Below, one piece after another: positions 22,074 to 25,711 of a stretch of 25,711 nt of DNA. Each line of letters opens with the position of its first letter. Within the stretch, counting starts at the first letter, position 1. Where the stretch lies: NCBI GenBank assembly GCA_002455425.1, contig DKKT01000082.1, forward strand, positions 262 to 25,972, given 5' to 3'. The translations under genes and the position numbers were made by a program. The notes under the pieces are model-generated. The model ran no database searches. It worked only from the letters and a program-made list of their open reading frames with translations, and had not been told where the DNA came from. Source of the DNA: Chthonomonas sp. UBA6659 (lineage in GTDB: Bacteria; Armatimonadota; Fimbriimonadia; Fimbriimonadales; Fimbriimonadaceae).

Positions 22074-22079
22074 AAGATA
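22074..22079 (-). promoter_or_regulatory. -10 box of a probable leaderless promoter (FAH-like gene)
   Basis: TATCTT on the minus strand with 7 nt to ATG 22066. No ribosome site is present. Confidence 0.4.
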
Positions 22080-22186
22080 CCGGTTCGGTTGAGGCTTCCG
22101 CAGGAGCGATCGAACTGTGGGTCGTGGCCCTCTTGGAGGGGGCAAGGGCCTTGATCGACCCATATCACACTTTTCACAAGTAGGAC

Positions 22187-22215
22187 TTGGCACTTTTCAA
22201 AACTCGTGATACAGT
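22187..22215 (+). promoter_or_regulatory. Promoter of the RHS-repeat gene
   Basis: TTGGCA (22187-22192), 17-bp spacer, TACAGT (22210-22215). Transcription from about 22222 gives a leader near 55 nt with AAGGAG at 22265-22270. It is among the best promoters in the window and matches the TTGGCG-N17-TATCAT promoter at 12822. Confidence 0.75.
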
Positions 22216-22277
22216 GACCTTTGCGGGGTTGGGCGGACCTCGAGAAGAAACGAAAAACAACTCGAAGGAGAAGGGTC

Positions 22278-25200
22278 GTGTTGAAGAAATGGGGTCTTCT
22301 TGGTCGTCAGTCGGTCGCTGGAATCGCGATCTCGCTCTTGTTGTTCGGTACTCATCCGGTCGTTGCAAGACCTGCACCGACGCTCGTACCACCGCCGGCA
22401 TTCGGTCCATCCGTAAGGCCCGGTGCTACGGTGACGAGTTCGAGTGTCGGAAGGCCCCTAACGCCCCCGCCTCCACCCGTTTATGGTGTGTCGCTACTGG
22501 GCGAAGCGGGTCATTTGGAAACGGCCGTAAGCCCGGCAGAAGTTGCCCGATGGCGCGCTCAGCTTGCCGATAAGACGGTGCAAGGCGAAGAACGCCACAG
22601 CTTGCGACTCAAGCTCGCCGAGTACACCCTTGCCGGCCTCCAAGAACCTGACCAGGCGGCACAACGATTCACGGACCTCGCTCACTCCCTGCCCGTCACC
22701 CATGCTTACAACGGCCTGGCACGGGTGGGCCTAGGTTACGCGCAGTTTCGAGCGGGCCGTTACCGCGAAAGCGAAGCCACGCTCACGGACCTCCTTCGGT
22801 CGAAGGCGCGAGGTTACGACCGACGTCGCGCCGCTTTCATGCTCGCTCATGCGAAAAAGTGCCGCAAGTACCACGACGAGCGAGCACGAGCCGGGATCAC
22901 CGAACCCGGCTTCATAGATCCCCTCAGCGGGGCGGCCGGTGTCGCCTATGCAGCCCGCGCCGCAGGTCAACCCGCACCCACACAAACGGAAACCAAGGCA
23001 AAGGTGCCCCATACCGGTTTCGGGTCCACCACCAAGCAGTTGATCGAGGGTTGCGACGCGTTCGGGCTTGACGCGGCAAGTGTGAAGGCGAGTCCGGCCG
23101 GATTGCGCGCCCTTTTGGCCGTGTCGGAGGGGATGCCGGTCATCGTGCGTGTCGAGATGGATCACTTCGTGACCGTCGTGGAGGCGGATGCGAAGGGCCT
23201 GAAGTACTTGTGCGTCGACTGCGGACCCTGGCCTGGCGGTTACCGCCGCGTGAGCTGGAAGCAGTGGCAGATGCTCGACCCCGATCGCTTCATTGCCACG
23301 GCCAAGCCGGATTCTCCCTACGCCAAGGCCCTGGCGCTGCTTCCCGAAGATTCGTCCGGCGTCACGATGGCGACCCACTCCTCCCAGGCTGATGCCGTTC
23401 AGAGGATCGTCGCGGCGCTGACGGCGGCGCGCGTCACGCTGTTCCCGACACCGTATCAGGACGGGTTCTCTGGTGTACCTGCCATGAGCCTGGTGTGCGA
23501 CACACCGGGGGATTGCCCTCCGAGCGAGATCATCGGGCCGTTTTGTCCAATCGACATGGCCGCCGCCGGACTCACGGGACGAGGTCCGTCCGCAGGCGAG
23601 CCCGTAAACCTCTCGATCGGTGCCGAGAACTACGCGCCCCCTTCGATGCTCTCCATCTACAACCCCGTAGGGCCGGCGATCCATTGGGGGCATAGCTACC
23701 ACACCCTCGCGAGGCCCACGCCCAACGGGTATGGCCAAGGTTGGTACCACCCCTACCTCTTCACGATCGTCGATAGCTACGACCCCAATGCGCTAATCCA
23801 ACCCGACGCCACCTCCGACATCATCTTCCCAAACAGCTTCCGGCTGTCCTTCAACAACGAGGATCCACCCACGGCGCAAGCGCCGACGAAGCTCGTCTTC
23901 GACGGCGGCGGTTATCCGATGCGGCTCGAATGGAAGTTCGATCCGATCATGCAGAACCGCTGGTTCGAAGCCACCTTCCGCAATCGTGAGAAGCTCATCT
24001 TCACGACGGCCCATCAGCCGACAAGCGGCAAGCCGAAGATCTACTACCTGAGCAAGATCACTAACGCAACGGGCCAGTCGGTCTCCCTCAATTGGGAGAT
24101 CATGACCTTCGACACGTACAACACGATCACCCACAGTTACACGGGAATGGCCCTGACGTCGATCGTCAACGACGCCTCGACGACGCTCCTCTCCCTGAGC
24201 TACGACCAAGGCAAAATCGTCAGTGCCACGGACTGCTATGCTCGGTCGGTCACCTATCTGGTCGAAAACTTCTTCCACACGAATCCCCAAGGCCCACCCG
24301 CTTACAGCGCGGAACTGACCCAGGTGTCGAAGGTCAACAGTCCCCACTTGCGATACCGCTACCATTACCAGAATGTCAACAACGGGAACGGGGCTGAGAT
24401 GATTCCGTTCCTCCAGATGATCGACGCGCCTTCGGCCGCGACGCCCGGGCCTAACAACTTTGAAACGGCTACGATCTCCTACAGTTCGCTGGGCTTCGTC
24501 ACCTCGGTCATGGACGCAAACGGCAATCGCCGCCACTATATCGAAGTCCCGAACCAGAACGCCACCAAGGTCGTCGTGAAGGACGCAAACAACGTCGACC
24601 AGCTCGTTTACAGCGTCACCTGGGACGTCAAGTTCAATCCGACGAGCATGTCGACCTATGTCGACAGCAACCCGGCGACGCCCGGACAAGTGGCTTGGGA
24701 AGCCGTCTATGCCGACCCTGGGTGTCCGTTCCGTCCGACGAGCGTCACGGTCAAAGGCACGAACAAGACGTCGACCTTCACCTGGGATCAATACTGCAAT
24801 CTTCTTACGTCCACCACGCCAAAGGGAACCCAGACAACCTACACCTATTCGTACAACATCTTTCCGTTGGGCCGTCTCGAATGGGTCCAGGAAGGCACAA
24901 AGAGCGCGACGACGCTAGCCTATTACGAACCGAGCGGGCTCCTCCAGAGCGTCACCTCGCCGAGGCCGGGGACATCCGGCTCGACCCAGACCGTGACCAC
25001 GTCGTACCAATACGACACCCTCGGCAACGTCACCCAGATCGACGCACCCGGAAACAGCACCGTCAGCGTGCGAACGACGACGCTCAACTACGGCCCGACG
25101 CCCAAGGTGGGTCAAGCCCTGACGATCACCGATTCACTCGGGAAACAGACCCTTGTCCAGTACGACGCACGCGCGAACGTAACCCAGGTCACCGATCGAG

Positions 25201-25711
25201 TGGGCAACGTCACCAACTCGACGTACGATGACCTCGATAACCCCTTGACCGTGCTCGCACCGGCCACCGGGATGACCGGGACGGGGCGCAGTTGGGTCCA
25301 GTACGAGTACCAGTACCTCGGTGGTCCCCTCAAGAGCACCAAGGCGTACGACGAAAGCAACGTCAACGTGCGAACGACCAACCTCACCTATGGCAAAGAA
25401 GGTGAGCTCCTCCTCAAGAGCGGCGATACGGAGTCGGTCAGTATCGTCTACGACGGGCAGTACCGCACCAAGCAGTTCAAGGACGGGAATAACAACGTCA
25501 CGAACTACCTATACAACCCGCGTGGTTACCTCGCCAAGGTCGAGTACCCGGGCAAATCGGGCTCGACCTTCGATCAGATCCAGTACACGTCGTACGACGA
25601 CGGCGGCCATCTCCTCAGCATGACCGACGGTCGCGGCATCGTCACCAATTACGAGTATCTCGATGGCGACGGCTCGCTCAGTGGGGTGCTCTTCCCAGGC
25701 TCACCGAGCCA
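22278..25711 (+). CDS. Secreted TPR / C39-like / RHS (YD)-repeat protein, 3' end beyond window
   Basis: At least 1144 residues, open from GTG 22278 (AAGGAG 7 nt upstream) to the window end with no stop. A signal peptide covers about 1-31 (KKWGLLGRQSVAGIAISLLLFG, then VVARP). A proline-rich stretch follows, then TPR-like helices at about 95-195 (LAEYTLAGLQEPDQAAQRF, YAQFRAGRYRESEATL). Residues 205-335 resemble peptidase C39: H296 in MDHFVTVVEAD and D314 in VDCGPWPGG are in place, but where the catalytic Cys is expected there is FIDPLSGAAG (about D214). A beta-rich region leads into YD repeats from about 640, e.g. YDTLGNVTQIDAPG, YDARANVTQVTDRVG, YDGQYRTKQFKDGNNNV. Such proteins form surface shells that may carry a C-terminal toxin; that part is not visible. 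Confidence 0.9.
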   Translation, partial: MLKKWGLLGRQSVAGIAISLLLFGTHPVVARPAPTLVPPPAFGPSVRPGATVTSSSVGRPLTPPPPPVYGVSLLGEAGHLETAVSPAEVARWRAQLADKTVQGEERHSLRLKLAEYTLAGLQEPDQAAQRFTDLAHSLPVTHAYNGLARVGLGYAQFRAGRYRESEATLTDLLRSKARGYDRRRAAFMLAHAKKCRKYHDERARAGITEPGFIDPLSGAAGVAYAARAAGQPAPTQTETKAKVPHTGFGSTTKQLIEGCDAFGLDAASVKASPAGLRALLAVSEGMPVIVRVEMDHFVTVVEADAKGLKYLCVDCGPWPGGYRRVSWKQWQMLDPDRFIATAKPDSPYAKALALLPEDSSGVTMATHSSQADAVQRIVAALTAARVTLFPTPYQDGFSGVPAMSLVCDTPGDCPPSEIIGPFCPIDMAAAGLTGRGPSAGEPVNLSIGAENYAPPSMLSIYNPVGPAIHWGHSYHTLARPTPNGYGQGWYHPYLFTIVDSYDPNALIQPDATSDIIFPNSFRLSFNNEDPPTAQAPTKLVFDGGGYPMRLEWKFDPIMQNRWFEATFRNREKLIFTTAHQPTSGKPKIYYLSKITNATGQSVSLNWEIMTFDTYNTITHSYTGMALTSIVNDASTTLLSLSYDQGKIVSATDCYARSVTYLVENFFHTNPQGPPAYSAELTQVSKVNSPHLRYRYHYQNVNNGNGAEMIPFLQMIDAPSAATPGPNNFETATISYSSLGFVTSVMDANGNRRHYIEVPNQNATKVVVKDANNVDQLVYSVTWDVKFNPTSMSTYVDSNPATPGQVAWEAVYADPGCPFRPTSVTVKGTNKTSTFTWDQYCNLLTSTTPKGTQTTYTYSYNIFPLGRLEWVQEGTKSATTLAYYEPSGLLQSVTSPRPGTSGSTQTVTTSYQYDTLGNVTQIDAPGNSTVSVRTTTLNYGPTPKVGQALTITDSLGKQTLVQYDARANVTQVTDRVGNVTNSTYDDLDNPLTVLAPATGMTGTGRSWVQYEYQYLGGPLKSTKAYDESNVNVRTTNLTYGKEGELLLKSGDTESVSIVYDGQYRTKQFKDGNNNVTNYLYNPRGYLAKVEYPGKSGSTFDQIQYTSYDDGGHLLSMTDGRGIVTNYEYLDGDGSLSGVLFPGSPS

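Noticed and set aside
1..25711. CRISPR arrays, insertion sequences and integrase genes
   Set aside because: No spaced direct repeats, transposase motifs or tyrosine/serine recombinase motifs were seen on either strand.

Overview
The window is a GC-rich bacterial chromosome segment (well over 60% G+C by eye in most places). Short intergenic spaces, many 4-bp gene overlaps, a mixture of Shine-Dalgarno starts and starts that look leaderless, and a large RHS/YD-repeat protein with a peptidase-C39-like front end together suggest a little-studied environmental lineage. My best guess is Armatimonadota (Fimbriimonadia-like), but this rests on gene style and was not tested by any search.

Layout. 1-2300: a partial tRNA-Ala, a two-gene unit (a lipoyl/KOW-like protein of unknown role plus an OmpR-type response regulator without a kinase nearby), then tRNA-Glu(TTC) and tRNA-Cys(GCA). 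2263-3672: a MOP/MATE-like membrane exporter on the minus strand whose last codons run antisense through tRNA-Cys. 3800-7161: a terminator, an S41-like peptidase, and an arsenic operon arsR-arsM-arsC with a clear palindromic operator. 7162-7554: no gene found. About 7470-11317: a lower-GC block with four minus-strand genes (an LRR protein, one unrecognised protein, and a tight two-gene unit of an unrecognised protein and a DUF488 fusion), ending at the 3' end of tRNA-Glu(CTC); it looks like a genomic island, although no integrase is visible.

11441-14237: an MBL-fold hydrolase, a RibD-C/DHFR-like reductase, an M43-like lipoprotein metalloprotease and a small secreted protein. 14317-16228: hisB-hisH-hisA on the minus strand, divergent from a long plus-strand unit, 16280-20694: trpA, a small DUF2007-like protein, a histidinol-phosphatase-type hisN, ruvX, mltG and a YqeG-phosphatase/GtrA fusion. 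20691-22066: a GYF/TM2 protein and a fumarylacetoacetate-hydrolase-like protein without the expected metal ligands. 22278 to the window end: the N-terminal 1144 residues of a secreted TPR / C39-like / RHS-repeat protein that continues beyond the window.

How it works together: the his genes cover imidazoleglycerol-phosphate dehydration, the glutaminase half of IGP synthase, ProFAR isomerisation and histidinol-phosphate dephosphorylation, but hisF is not here. The ars operon reduces arsenate and methylates arsenite but has no efflux pump. The most unusual global signal is a TAnnnT-like hexamer placed 6-7 nt before the start codon of nine genes on both strands, which points to widespread leaderless transcription.
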